64,000 nucleotides of DNA from Stenocarpella maydis (Eukaryota; Ascomycota; Sordariomycetes; Diaporthales; Diaporthaceae): assembly GCA_002270565.1 (NCBI GenBank), contig NQMI01000123.1, positions 78,399-142,398 of the forward strand, written 5' to 3'. The position numbers were made by a program, and so were the translations under genes. The notes under the pieces are model-generated. The model worked only from the letters and a program-made list of their open reading frames with translations. It was not told the DNA's origin and searched no databases. Shown here in pieces: positions 42,185 to 53,299 of the stretch (its first letter is position 1; every line of letters starts with the position of its first letter).

Positions 42185-43731
42185 CTAGCCACACAGATGG
42201 ACATTCACAGACCTCCACTTCGGTTCATCCACATATCTTGTCGCATTCACGACAATATCCGTTACTGTGATAGCCTTGTCGAACAAGTCAATCCTCTTAT
42301 GCCCGATGCTGCTCCCATTTGATACAAGACTCCAGGGAACGTCCAAGGAACCATTCATCTCATCAGAGTCGATAATCCTAGCGTATACCTCATACGCTCG
42401 TATAACCTGTCCATCGGCCTGGTCCTCCATGATTACGATCCTGTCAACGGACGTAGGGTGCTCGAAAGAGAGTGCTACACCTGCTTCAGTTGTGGAGCTG
42501 CTCGCTTCGATAGGATTCCCATAGCAAGACCGGATGAAGTCTCCAAGCTCCTTGTAGCGTGCCGCGTGCCGGGCCGGGACAAGTCCGCTTCGGTCAGGCG
42601 CGAGATCCAGTTCAAGAATGCAGTTGCGGCCAACGGTCTGATGGTAGACCTCGATCATCTCGTCTATAGAGCGCAGCGGTTGGTTTTCTCCCCAGAACCA
42701 CCGATCGCCAGTCTGTAGTGTTGTGTCACATTCTGCTGGCGCGAAGTATTCGCTTGATGGGTCTCCGCCGTCATTGGTGACTCCGGTGGACCATATTTCT
42801 TGGTCTGGCAGTCCTGATTCCGTGCCTATCCACCTGACTGCATTCGCCGAGATGCAAGTGCCATCTGTATCACAGGAATTGAAAATACATGCTTGGGGTT
42901 GGAGCTTTTGAAGAAGTTCCTCGATCTTCGATCTTTGGTCCGCGCTATAGCCACCGTCGAACCAAAGCTAAGAGCTAGGATCAGCAAGACCGATACCCCC
43001 TCGTTTCTTCCCGCAGAAGACCAGCTTACCTCGGTCAGAGAACCATAGTTAGACCAGAGCTCCGTCAACTGAGCAATCACTATCTCATCGTAGGTCTCGT
43101 TTGAAATCCGGATTTCGCCGGGGGACCAGGTGGCATTGACGAGCGAGTCCTGGACGTTGAGAAAATTGTTGACGACGGTGCTGTAGTAGAATCCATGCCC
43201 AATGCCATACTTCTTGGCCGATTCTGAGAATTGTTGGACGACATCTGTCCCGTTGACCGGGGAGTTTGCTACCGTATAATTATATCTGCTGGCAATGTTG
43301 TCTCTGGTTTCGAAGGACACAGCACTTGGCCACGTCGTAAAACCGCAGTTATGTTTAGCTACCAGCGTGGCATACTTCGCTCCCGTGGCAGCGATGCTAT
43401 CCATCCATTGGTTCGTGTTGAGCAAGGTAGGGTCAAAGAGAGAAGGGCTCGGCACCAGCCCGGGGACACCATTGCAGCCATCGATGCTGATGTAAGTTGC
43501 TAGCTCAAAGTGTATGAGCATTCCAATCTCCTTGTCTTGAAATTCCAACTGCTCTTGAGTCGGGAGCGCGATCTTGGAGCCGTCAAGTGGGGACAGACGA
43601 TACCTGGGGTATGTTCCATTTGTATTATTGTGCTGTTCCAACCTCAAGGATGCTTGATGAAAGCCCGCTGTTGCCCAAGCAGTTGATGCTGCCACCACCA
43701 GAAGGCGCGCGTGTCGAAGGGTTGGGATCAT
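42185..43731 (-). CDS. Secreted alpha-L-fucosidase, GH29
   Basis: Two exons (43731-43030 and 42967-42185, intron GTAAGC..TAG) encode about 494 residues. The ATG at 43731 is chosen because it starts a signal peptide (MIPTLRHARLLVVAASTAWA); an in-frame ATG 48 bases upstream adds a polar extension. GH29 marks are EIGMLIHFELATYISIDGCN, YATLVAKHNCGFTTWPS, SAKKYGIGHGFYYS and, at the exon junction, LTE|LWFDGGYSAD, where the Asp is the expected nucleophile. WFWGENQPLRSIDEM follows. The C-terminal ~130 residues look like a beta-sandwich (EHPTSVDRIVIMEDQADGQ). Several N-glycosylation sites are visible. It would release L-fucose from plant, animal or fungal glycans outside the cell. Confidence 0.9.
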
Positions 43732-44349
43732 CGTTATGGCTAACTTACTTGGAAGAAAAACTTCTCTTGGCAGATCCAACCTTCCATCTACATTTAGAGT
43801 GGATTTATATATTGGGACAGCGTTGCATTCTACATCGCAACTCCAAACTCACATATGAGCGGCCCCGAAGCTTAGCCTGATTTATCATAATTTCCCGTCG
43901 GCTTTCCCACTGCTCCTCACCCAATCCCCGTTATCTGGTGCCTTTCGGCGTGTTGCCCCTCACGAACTGTCCACGACCCATGTATCGCAACGTTACAGTT
44001 ACAAAGGAAGCGGGGGAACGCGCGAAACACGCGTCTATGCAAAACTAGGCATCAAAACACCAAGAGACAATGTCAATGTTAGACATTAATGATGTGATCT
44101 TGAAGGATCAGAGCAAGTCGCCAAAGAAACGAAGCCTCGCCATATTTGGCTAGATGACAGGTTGTGCCTCGAGGAGCAGCTGACAAATATGGAAGAGCTG
44201 ACAAATAGATCGGCTGACATGAATTGGATGCTCCTCCATATAGAAAAGAATATCGATGAAGCAGCCCATGTCCTTTTCAGAGCATTCATTATTTGTCCTC
44301 AGCCGGATGCCTTCCCCCGGATATCTGGTGATGCCTGGTACCGACGAGT
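43732..44349. other. Divergent intergenic region
   Basis: About 0.62 kb between the fucosidase start and the reductase start. It should hold both promoters. A frame at 44162-44353 is not supported by any family. Confidence 0.45.
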
Positions 44350-45617
44350 ATGACAACTGGTATGCAAAACTTCAGCCTGGTCAGGCGAGGCGCTGGCATA
44401 GCTGTGCTTGAGCCCACCAGACTGCCAACACTGCCAGATGATTATGTGCTTGTGAAGACAAAGGCAGTGGCGCTGAATCCGACTGATTGGACCACGCTTG
44501 ATGCGAGTGGGGATGACGGGACCATTGTCGGCTGTGACTATGCCGGCTTAGTGGAAGATGCCGGGCGAAATGCTGCCAAACGCTTTCGGAAGGGCGACCG
44601 CGTTGCTGGCTTTGGCCATGGAGGTATGAATATTCCATGTGATAACGGTGCAGAGCGTTGCCTCGACGGGTACTGAGACTCCCGCAGGGAATGATGCGAA
44701 CCCAGAGACTGGGGTGTTTGCGCGATATGTTGCCGTCAAAAGCGACATGCAGATGCACATCCCTGACAATGTCTCGTTCGAGGCTGCATCCACTGTCGGT
44801 GTTGGCATTGGGACTGTTGGCTATGCACTGTATCACGTCCTAGGTCTCCGGTGGCCGGCTCCGAAAACCGAATACCAAGGGGCAACAATTCTCATATATG
44901 GGGGCAGCACAGCAACTGGTTCGCTTGCGATACAATTCGCGAAGTTGTGAGTTTTACAAAAAGCCGGGCTCACTCATTCCCCGGTTGAATAATGTTTTTA
45001 GGTCTGGTTACAATGTGGTTACTACATGCTCTCCACACAATTTCGATTATGTGAAGAGCCTTGGCGCGGATAGTGTATTGGATTATGTACGCATAATTCC
45101 CCAGCCTTCTGTTCCTTTTCTTATGAGGATCTAAACTATTCAAACCATTCTAACTTTAACCAAGCGAGCCCCAGATGTAGGGCAAGAGATTTCCCAAGCA
45201 ACTGGAGGGTCCATCCAGAAGGTGTTCGATACTGTCAGCACTGCGGACTCGGCAGCCATCTGTGCAGCAGCATTCGGCCCTCATGGGGGCACATATTGCA
45301 ACTTGCTTGGCGTGGAATGTCCCCGCTCCGACGTCGAGTCTGTATTCTTCCTCGGTTACGACATGTCCGGTGAGGCATACATCTTTGAGGGAGAGTCCTA
45401 TCCGGCAAGGCCGGAGGCTCTTGAATTCGGCCGCAGGTGGTACAAGGTAGCTGAAGAGCTTTGGGCGAGCGGCAAGTGGCAAACTCACCGCCAAAAGGTG
45501 GGAGAAAATGGACTCTTGGGTGTGTTGGCCGGCATGCGAATGATGCGCCAGGGTCTAGTCAGCGGGGAGAAGCTAGTATACCGTGTTGACGAGACGGAGT
45601 GGCCAACTCATGCCTAG
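44350..45617 (+). CDS. Zinc-less MDR oxidoreductase, trans-enoyl-reductase-like
   Basis: Four exons joined around 44624/44688, 44948/45001 and 45088/45172 give about 355 residues. The start is MTTGMQNFSL at 44350. Features are KAVALNPTDWTTLDASGDDG near residue 40, VGCDYAGLVEDAG, the domain-linking ETGVFARYVAVKSD, the nucleotide-binding loop ATILIYGGSTATGSLAIQFA, and GADSVLDY. The structural and catalytic zinc ligands of classical alcohol dehydrogenases are absent. This is the layout of LovC-like trans-acting enoyl reductases and the ToxD group, which serve polyketide synthases lacking an active ER domain. No PKS is visible within this window, so it may be a stand-alone quinone or enoyl reductase. 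Confidence 0.85.
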
Positions 45618-46938
45618 GATAATCTCCTAAGCGCTGCACACATGCGTCGACACAGAAACTTCAATAAGCGTCAATGCAAGTACAGAATGCTGAATTGACA
45701 TGTGGTCGGCTCCGAATCTGTCACATTATTATGTGAGTATACTCAGTGCAATGCCGTGGATGTTTTGGACTAGTTCCAGCTTAACGTGACACGGGCAGCG
45801 TGTGCTGTTGACTAAGACCTGCCCAGGTTTGAATAATACCCTACGTAATTAATATATAGTTCACATTGGTCATGGGAGAAGCCCATATTCAGTTAGGAAA
45901 GAGGGGAAAAATCAAATTCGTGCCACAGTTGAATTGAAGTCTAGATTCTCCCAACCGAAACTTTACCAACAGGTCAAGCTCGGGTTCTAAAATTTGAATG
46001 AATCTGCTCAAGGATGCAGTAAACATCTTGATTTCTACGCCGTATCCCGAGATGACCTACAAAGGACCGTCGTCTGTTGGTCCTTATAACTGAGCTGTCA
46101 ATTTGAATGTGTTCGGAAGATATCCTTGATGGCAACCTTCCCTTGCCAGCCTCTCTACCTAAGTAGTCACAACCACAATCAGCTCTATTCCATAATATAT
46201 ACTGGCCATTAATATCAGACACCAGCCTTAGGAGATGCCAAACTGAAAATATGTAGAGACAATTTGTCTCAAGAAGGGTCCATCGAAGGGGCAGACAGCA
46301 TCACCTGAGTATTTAGTGATCACTTTTGTATGTTTTCATGACTACACGTAGTTACCGGAAATAATATCTCATTAATACTAGAAATTGAAAACTACGATGG
46401 GGTAGAACACATCACAGAGGCCACTGGCAACCGCTACAAACTTGGGACTGAGACTCTCGGCAGACTCGGCGAGAGTACGTACCTACGTAGGTAACAAAGG
46501 TCGAAGTTCCTCACAGGCTCGGAGGCAAGAATAACATATGTGCTATAGCTCTGAATATCTGGAGCCTAACCGCCATGCATCGAAATGTTCACACAGATTT
46601 ACCTGATGATTGCATGGAGTAGTGCAGCAATTACGTATGTGAAACTGGTCTCTGCAAAAGAGCTAGACACATCATACCGCTGGGAGTAATGGAGGCCAAC
46701 ATCCAGATCAACTATGAATGTCGAACAATGAAAAAGAGCAAAAAAATTGCAAGATGTGGGCACATGTGACAAGCAAGGAAATGGATATGCCGGTATAGAC
46801 CAATGGTTGCAGCTACACTCGACCACGTAGCAACTTGACTTGGCCCATTCCTACAATGCCTTCGCAAGGACCTCTGAGCACAAAAAAGAAGTTCCGGACG
46901 GAGTTACCACCCGGGGCAAAAGATAAACCGCAACTCCT
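45618..46938. other. Intergenic region, no gene recognised
   Basis: About 1.3 kb, mildly AT-rich. An ACCTACGTAGGTAA variant of the recurring palindrome lies near 46481. Frames at 45974-46222 and 46599-46826 show no motif. Confidence 0.45.
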
Positions 46939-47057
46939 TGATCTGGCCCGGGCTTGAACCGGGGACCTTTAGTGCTCACATCTACACTCTTTTCCTGTTG
47001 GAAATGAACGCAATTTTGATGTTAGACTAACGTGATGACCAACTACACCACCGGACC
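46939..47057 (-). tRNA. tRNA-Val (AAC), intron-containing
   Basis: On the minus strand GGTCCGG (47057-47051) pairs with CCAGATC near 46946-46940, with one C-A mismatch and one G-U pair. The D-arm is GTGT..CAC. The anticodon stem TTAGT/ACTAA encloses the loop CT-AAC-A..C, interrupted after position 37 by an intron of about 46 nt. The variable loop is AGGTC and the T-arm is CCCGG-TTCAAGC-CCGGG. The anticodon AAC reads Val. The discriminator base is A. A strong T-arm and anticodon stem support a real tRNA; the acceptor mismatch is slightly unusual. CCA is not encoded, as expected for a eukaryotic tRNA. Confidence 0.78.
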
Positions 47058-49304
47058 GAGAAGGATGTAGAAATGAATCAATGGCGGTCGGCTGGCGTGG
47101 GGAGTTGATATTATCGTGTGCGGTGGGAGCAGGGCCTGGTGGGGATTAGGGGGGAATCTGGGGCGGTAAGTTGGGTGCGGAGACCCACACGCAACGTAAA
47201 ATTTGCACCGAGTTGAACGATAGATGATACAGGACAAATTTGATAGGTACATAGTACACTTCTGAGTCACGAGAACAGATACTGTTCAAATGTTGGTTGC
47301 TGCGCCTGGAATCACTTCCATCATTCATACCAGATACGTCTGGAGTGCCAGTCCATGATCCCTAGCACATTAGCGTATGCCATGATGCAAGGTCCCGGGA
47401 CGTTCTACACTAGGTTACAGAGGACACCATTGTCAAACAGTTGAGTCAGGTTGGAATTCAACAGGCTGACTGACCACCGAGCAGGTTACCACATAGTGCT
47501 GTAGGTCATCCAGGAGCGGGCAGAGCATGTTACCCAGGTGTCCTACATGAAGGTATCGTGCTGTAGATGGTATGAAAGGAGATTATCCCAAGGTAAGCAG
47601 GGAATAACCAAGCAGCCTGAGTCCCAACGATACGGCATCCCATGGATGGTGATCCCATGGAAAGTGATACTATGGAAGGCGACCCAATGGGAGGGTACCC
47701 CACAGCAGGTTATCCCAGTCATCTATTCCTACGTGACGTTGTCTCGTGGTACCTGGCCTGCTGGGCAGGTTACCCGTGATACTACGTACTACCTTCTCCT
47801 GTTGGGCTGTCGGGTTGTGCAGGCAGGTAGGCCATCCCATAGCAGACTAACCCGACCCCCGAGGGCCAAAATACCCGTCCAAGTGTACATTGTACTATGC
47901 AATGTCAAAAGGTCGACAGACCAAGAAATTACAGGAGGCAGCATCGGGGTGGGGGCGCACACCAGATCTCACAAGGACTACCCAGGACACATGCAAATTA
48001 CGAGAGGAACAACACAGGAATCTCATACGGACGGAAGATCACCGATGCCGTCGTGGGAGGATATGAGTGGAAGGGGCCAGCAGAGGCGAGACAAGGATAC
48101 CAGATGAGAAGATGCCGTGGCACATGCAGGCTTCCCAAGCGGCGTGAGCAAAAATGAGGTTGTTGTATGGAAAATTGTCATTCTACACAGTGTAGGAAGG
48201 TGGGGCTTGTGCAAGTCGCGTGGCGGGTGGCGCGTGTTGGGCCGAGGCCAAGGTTGGTGGGCTAGTTAGCAGCTGCTCGGCGAATAAGAAGGCTTCATTT
48301 GCCGAGTGCAAAAGTTTCTGCAGCAGAGATTTCATCGCCCACTCCGGTCGTGAGAAGCTTGCAGAGAATTTTGTGCTGGTGTGGAGCGTCAGGGTCAAGC
48401 TTTGCAGGGCGGCAGGGGAAAAAAGACGGAAAATGGCAGAATCGAGGAACTGTCGCCGCTAGTCTAGAACGGCAGGCGGTCAGGAGTGGGGCCGGCACCA
48501 ATCAAGAAGGCGGTCACCAGGTCTGCATCGACGGCAGAACTTAGCCGGCCACCTCTCGAATTATTATTTAAACCCTTCTCTCCCCCCCTCTCTTTTAGAA
48601 TTTTTTCCTTCCTTTCTTCTGTAGACGATTATACTTCAGAGAATCTTTCTATAGTTATCGTCCCACTTCTATGTTTCCCAACATAGCTACAGATCCCACC
48701 CAGGTTGATGAACGAAATCCTCGACATGCCCTAGAGTGAACATACCATTTTTACTCCCGACCTGCCTGCAAAGGTGGCGGTTGCCTCGCAACTGTATAGG
48801 GAGTGGTGATGATCTCTACCCCGATCTTCCTCGAGGTCTTGCCTTCGGGCGCTCGGGCGGGGTGGCTGCCGATGGACGTCTGACTGGCAGTTTCTTTCCA
48901 CTTTTTTCATTGCGGTCGCGGGCTTGCGCGCGACGTGAGGAAGAAAGGAAGAGTTTTTTTGGCGAGCAGTGTTTGTCGTCAAAGTCATTGTCATGGGATG
49001 GAAAAGTGCGCCACGACCCTTCCGCCATGGCGCGACAACACGATGCGCAAAACTCGCATCCATCCGTACGTACCAGTGTATCAAGCGACCATCTCGAGAT
49101 GTCGCGTCTCGGCAAGTGGTAACTGTCTCAGCGTGTACGTGCACTGGAGCGCCGTGTGGTCTGGTGATGCTTGCAGCTGTGTCAACAATAAATAATAAAC
49201 ACATCCATGCCTGGAAACCCGCACCAAACGCCCACCCCCCAGTTCATTTATGATGTCCGACCTTTGTCAACCATGTCAACCACTGCTCCACGCGAACAGA
49301 CGAA
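47058..49304. other. Intergenic region, no gene recognised
   Basis: About 2.2 kb. The longest frame (47538-48107) has a skewed composition built on repeated ATCCCATGG-like words (47637-47700) and no family resemblance. Around 48570-48620 a CT-rich stretch resembles a fungal leader, but no coding exon follows that I can name. Confidence 0.4.
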
Positions 49305-50372
49305 TCACCACGTCACCGCCCCCCTCTCAATCAAGGCAGCAACACCGCCCGGCACCAGCTCCCTCAGCCGCCCCCAGTCGCCCGACCCGACAGCCTCCCT
49401 CGCGAGCGTGCTGCTCACGCCTCCCCCCCCCGCCGCGGCCCCGGGCAGGCCCTCGACCAGCTCGACCCGCCCCGCCCACTCCCTCCTCCCGCCGGCCTCC
49501 TCCAGCTCGCCGCCGCCGTCCACGATGCGCCGCACGTAGCCCAGCTGGTCCTCGCGCCCGCCCCAGCCGGCGTCCGTGCGCATCGTCACCCGCAGCCGCG
49601 CCCGCGAGAAGAACGGGTCCAGCGCCGCCTGCATCGGCGTCTTGTCGCCCGCCGCCGCCACCGCCCCGGCCTCCGGCACCGGCGGCTCGTAGTATTTGGG
49701 CGTGAATATGCGGGTTAGTGTGTCGTAGCCGGCGAGGAATACCTGGCTCGCGTGTGGCTCGCCCTCGTCGTCGTCGTCGTCGTCGTCGTCGTTGTTGTTG
49801 CTGGCGGCTGTCGAGGCGGAGGGCGCGAAATCATACTCTGGTGATGCGGCGATGGCGGTGGATTTGTCGTGGAAGTACGGGTGCGTCGTCAGGCCGATGT
49901 CGACGGGGAGTGGTATCGCCTCGTCCTGTCTGCCCCCGCCTCCTTCCTGCTGTGCCACCGTCTTCTCCCCTTCGAGGGCGCGCCGCCATGCCCGCTGTAT
50001 GTCCCCCGCGAACGCCCCCATCATCAACAGCCTCTCCTCAAAGGACGCCGGCTTGGCAGCCTTGTCGGCGTTGTTGACCGCCAGCAGGAGCAGCACCCGC
50101 ACGTCATGCCCCAGGCTGTTGCCCTGCCGCATCCGCAGGTCCTCCAGGGCCGACGTCGCCATCTGCATGTGCGCCCGGGTCGGCGGGTTGAAGCTCGAGT
50201 CGAGCACCACCAGCGTCCGGCATTTCCGAGCCGCGGCGCCGGGTGCGGCCTGTGCTGGGGCGTGTGGCTGGACCAGCTGGAAGGCCCGCCCCGAGGCCAG
50301 GAAGCCCTGCAGCGCGGTTCGGAGTCGTGCTGTGGCCATGGCGGTGTCGTCGGCGCCTTCAGGAGCCATCAT
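49305..50372 (-). CDS. POF1-like nucleotidyltransferase (NMN adenylyltransferase fold)
   Basis: An intronless frame of 355 codons starting MMAPEGADDT (an ATG at codon 12 is an alternative). The nucleotidyltransferase HxGH-like site appears as VVLDSSFNPPTRAHMQMA at ~54-71. The second signature, VSSTLAREAV (usually ISSTxxR), lies at ~318-327. Between them lie LLLLAVNNADK, FEERLLMMGAF, VDIGLTTHPYFHDKS and VFLAGYDTLTRIF. This layout matches fungal homologues of yeast Pof1, a nucleotidyltransferase-fold protein related to nicotinamide mononucleotide adenylyltransferases. A run of three Asn and eight Asp (~193-203) comes from a (TCG)n-type microsatellite and should be a disordered loop. Very GC-rich. 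Confidence 0.8.
   Translation of the reverse strand: MMAPEGADDTAMATARLRTALQGFLASGRAFQLVQPHAPAQAAPGAAARKCRTLVVLDSSFNPPTRAHMQMATSALEDLRMRQGNSLGHDVRVLLLLAVNNADKAAKPASFEERLLMMGAFAGDIQRAWRRALEGEKTVAQQEGGGGRQDEAIPLPVDIGLTTHPYFHDKSTAIAASPEYDFAPSASTAASNNNDDDDDDDDEGEPHASQVFLAGYDTLTRIFTPKYYEPPVPEAGAVAAAGDKTPMQAALDPFFSRARLRVTMRTDAGWGGREDQLGYVRRIVDGGGELEEAGGRREWAGRVELVEGLPGAAAGGGGVSSTLAREAVGSGDWGRLRELVPGGVAALIERGAVTW
49765..49800 (+). repeat. (TCG)n/(TTG)n microsatellite within the POF1-like gene
   Basis: About nine TCG units followed by TTG units. They encode the Asn-Asp run on the minus strand and could vary in length without shifting the frame. Confidence 0.85.
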
Positions 50373-51624
50373 GCGTGATTATTGCCCGGGCGCGTGTCTG
50401 GCCAGGCTCGCGGGTCGGTTTTCTCTCCGGCGCTGGGCTGCTCGGGAAGAGTACAAGGCCCTCGAGCCTGTCGAGGAACAGGAGGGGCTGGCTCATTGCA
50501 TCATATCAGCGCCAGCTGTGGCCGAGCTTGACCTCCACCGCGGCCGGGGCTGATCTGCCCCCCGGTTCTGGGGTCGGCAGCCATGTTCGTGGTGCAGGGT
50601 CCACCCTTAAATAACAATTCCTTCTAAGGTTTCTAAGCAAGCTCATGGCGGTGTAAGTATACTGGCGATCCTTTTTTGACAGGAAATAATAACCGAACCT
50701 GCGTATGGTTTCACATAGGAATGTTGGTCACCGGGGCTGCCCAGGTGCTCGGGTATTCATGTCTGACGGTTCCTACCCCATGCATGCACTTGGCATCTCG
50801 AGGACGCATCGTGTCCCACAGCCATGTCCAAGAACATCTGGGCACCCAGGTAGTAATTATTAGCTAGCTTGCGTGGCCCCCCATCAATGAGGAGCGATAT
50901 GCTCAATTTCGTTGGGCCAGAACTGGTCATTTCCTGGCTACAGTTCTAAAGATACCTACCTGGGTACTGCACTGGTGGCCTAGCAGATTTGTGGGCTTCT
51001 TGCTGTCTTCACCTGAACAACCAACAATGGAAGTCATTTTTGAGCTGGAGGCAAATATGGTCTTCGGTTATCACGGGCTCATCGTACCACTCTACCTCTG
51101 CACGGAAGATATTAGAGGCCTAGCTGTACTAGTGATGGCTTTGAGAGAAGGAAGATAACATACAAAACATCATGGCAAACCATGCCACTCGTCTCCATGG
51201 AGGGTTAGTCGTCGCACATGCATCAATTGATTTCAGAATCGCACGACTGCATTACTTGGATGTGATCGATTCTACGCATAAACGAAGAACTGTCTTGATT
51301 CCGCGCTGCTACGGCGAGCGATTTTTTTCATGGAGCCCTGAACGGGTATCATTTGTTATACATATACGTGCTGATCAATGTCAGCGTTCCAAGAGAGACC
51401 TGCGTCTCGATACCAAACAGCAGGAGGCACGTGCAGACTCCTCACATCACTTCGCCGATTTATCGCACGTTTTCACCGGCCCATGCTTCAACAACGACCT
51501 CAACTGACCCAAAAGGATGGCCGTTACTGGGCCAGAGCAGTCCGGGTATGGGACTGGTATCAACACGTGCGCAGTCAGCAGTGAGTACCCGGTCACCTCT
51601 ACTCTCGCCCTTTAATACATGCCC
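50373..51624. other. Intergenic region
   Basis: About 1.25 kb between the POF1-like start and the APC10 stop. It contains CCCAGGTAG and CCTACCTGGGTAC variants (~50839, ~50955). Frames at 51172-51507 and 51353-51847 are not supported. Confidence 0.45.
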
Positions 51625-52561
51625 TCAGCGCAGGATAGGGTCCTCCATAAAGTCCAGCGTCGACGCGATGCCGCTCGGGTCGCCGGGCTCGAAGCTCCTC
51701 CCAATCTCCCTGAGCCTGAGGTGCTCCAGCAGGTCCTGCTCGGCCTCGTCGCCGGCCTTGCCCTCGTCGACCCTGAAGGCCTTGTCGGGCTCCCTGGCCG
51801 GGACGCCGGTGGGGACGGCGGCCCTGAGCTGGTCGTCGAAGCCGTAGACCTTGACGGCGCGGATGTGCGTGTCCTTGCCGTTCTGGTGGTTCTCCATGAC
51901 CTGCATCTGGACGACGAAGCAGCAGAGCGAGTTGGAGTCGTCGCCGCCGCCGCACCCGGTGATGCTGACCTCCTGCCAGCCGACGGGGTTGAGGAGGGTG
52001 GAGCTGGCGAACTGGATGAGGCTGTGCTCCGAGGTCCCCGCCAGCCAGAGGATCTTGGTCGGGGTGTAGGACTCGTCCTGGGTGTAGTCGACAAAGAAGC
52101 GCAGGGCGCGGATCTCGACCTGGCGGGTGAACTTCATGGTCATGAGGTGAGGCTGGACGCCGTCGGATCTGGGCAGGGTCAGCAGGTGTCCACCCGTGTT
52201 GGGTCTGGGGCCGGGGTTGAGTGAGGCAGCATGCGATGAGGACAGGGCTGGGTCGGATAGGGAGGACGTACTGCCAGTACTGGCCGAGGTCATCATCAAG
52301 GAGCTCCTTGACGCCGTTTCCGGGCTTGAAGGTGCTGACGCGGCAGCGGGCAAGGTTGTTGATCTCCTTGAGGCCCAGTGCAATGGGGTCAAAGGGCATT
52401 CCGGCGCCAAGGATGTCGTCATCGTCGTCGTCATGCTCGTCGAGATCCTCGTCGGCGGCCTCGGCCTCGTACTCGTCGAGGTCCAGTGCATCCTGGGCCA
52501 TGTCCTCATCCAGGTCGGCATCTGAGAGAGCCGCGAGGGTGTCTGACGCAAGAACAGACAT
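51625..52561 (-). CDS. apc10: Anaphase-promoting complex subunit 10 (APC10/DOC1)
   Basis: Two exons: 52561 to ~52273 (..FKPGNGVKELLDDDLGQYWQ) and ~52171-51625 (SDGVQPHLMTMKFTRQVEIR..), about 278 residues. The DOC domain is clear: YWQSDGVQPH, LRFFVDYTQDESYTPTKI, GWQEVSITG, VVQMQVMENHQNGKDTHIRA. APC10 helps the anaphase-promoting complex recognise destruction-box substrates at mitosis. A ~60-residue acidic N-terminal extension (EDLDEHDDDDDDILG) precedes the domain. The C-terminus has ..DFMEDPILR; an IR-type tail is expected to dock on APC3/CDC27, and here it reads ILR. It is divergent from MRE11. Confidence 0.93.
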
Positions 52562-53299
52562 CAGTGGTGGATTTGGGCTGCTTGGCCGGGGGCAGCGAGG
52601 GAGGGTTGTCGAACTGAGACGGGGTGAGAATGATATGCTGGTTTAGTGGAGTCTGAACTAGGCAGAGAACCGGTTCACATGGATATCAAGTCTTTGCAAA
52701 TTTGTCCTGAATGATCGTGTCTCTTGAATCTCTCGTGTTGCTCGCGGTCCGAAGTCTCGATGGTCACCAGTATGGGATCAACAGTGGTCGATGTTGGAAG
52801 TGAGAAAGCCACCGCAGGAATCCAACCACGACGAGGGCACCTCCGTCGAGACGGTCAATTTCATTTTTCCAGCATTGACACTGGATCTAGAAGATAGGGG
52901 ATTTCTCCTCCCAGACACTAGAGGCAGCAAGCGCGCGAGCATCAACTACGAAATCTCGAGATATTGTATGCCACCCCAAAGGTCGAGCCCTTCGACGAGA
53001 CGCTGGGCTTCAGCACCCGGCCAGGAAGCTTTGTCAGCACCGCCCTTGCAAATTGACCATGTGAGTTCGTGTTGGGCCCGAGCTCCCACCGACGCGCTTG
53101 CCTGGAACCCTCACCACCTCCAGACGCGTCCACCACTTTGACAGAGCAGATGCTGCCTGTTCTTGGCCACGCAAGTGGCCGTCGACGTGAGCATCCGCCA
53201 TCGCCATCCTCATTCTTGATACCTTTTCTGGTCTATCGACCCAGCATAACGCTTTTGATGACTTGAAATCACAAATAGAACCAACCTCTGGCACGCACC
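52562..53299. promoter_or_regulatory. Divergent promoter region, APC10 and MRE11
   Basis: A 738-bp spacer between the two starts. The pairing of a cell-cycle gene with a DNA-repair gene may allow shared control, but no specific site was identified. Confidence 0.4.

Noticed and set aside
47538..48107. 189-codon plus frame
   Set aside because: Built on repeated ATCCCATGG-like words and atypical residues; no domain.
48731..49204. 157-codon minus frame and overlapping plus frames
   Set aside because: No motif, no consistent splice structure; probably flanking DNA.
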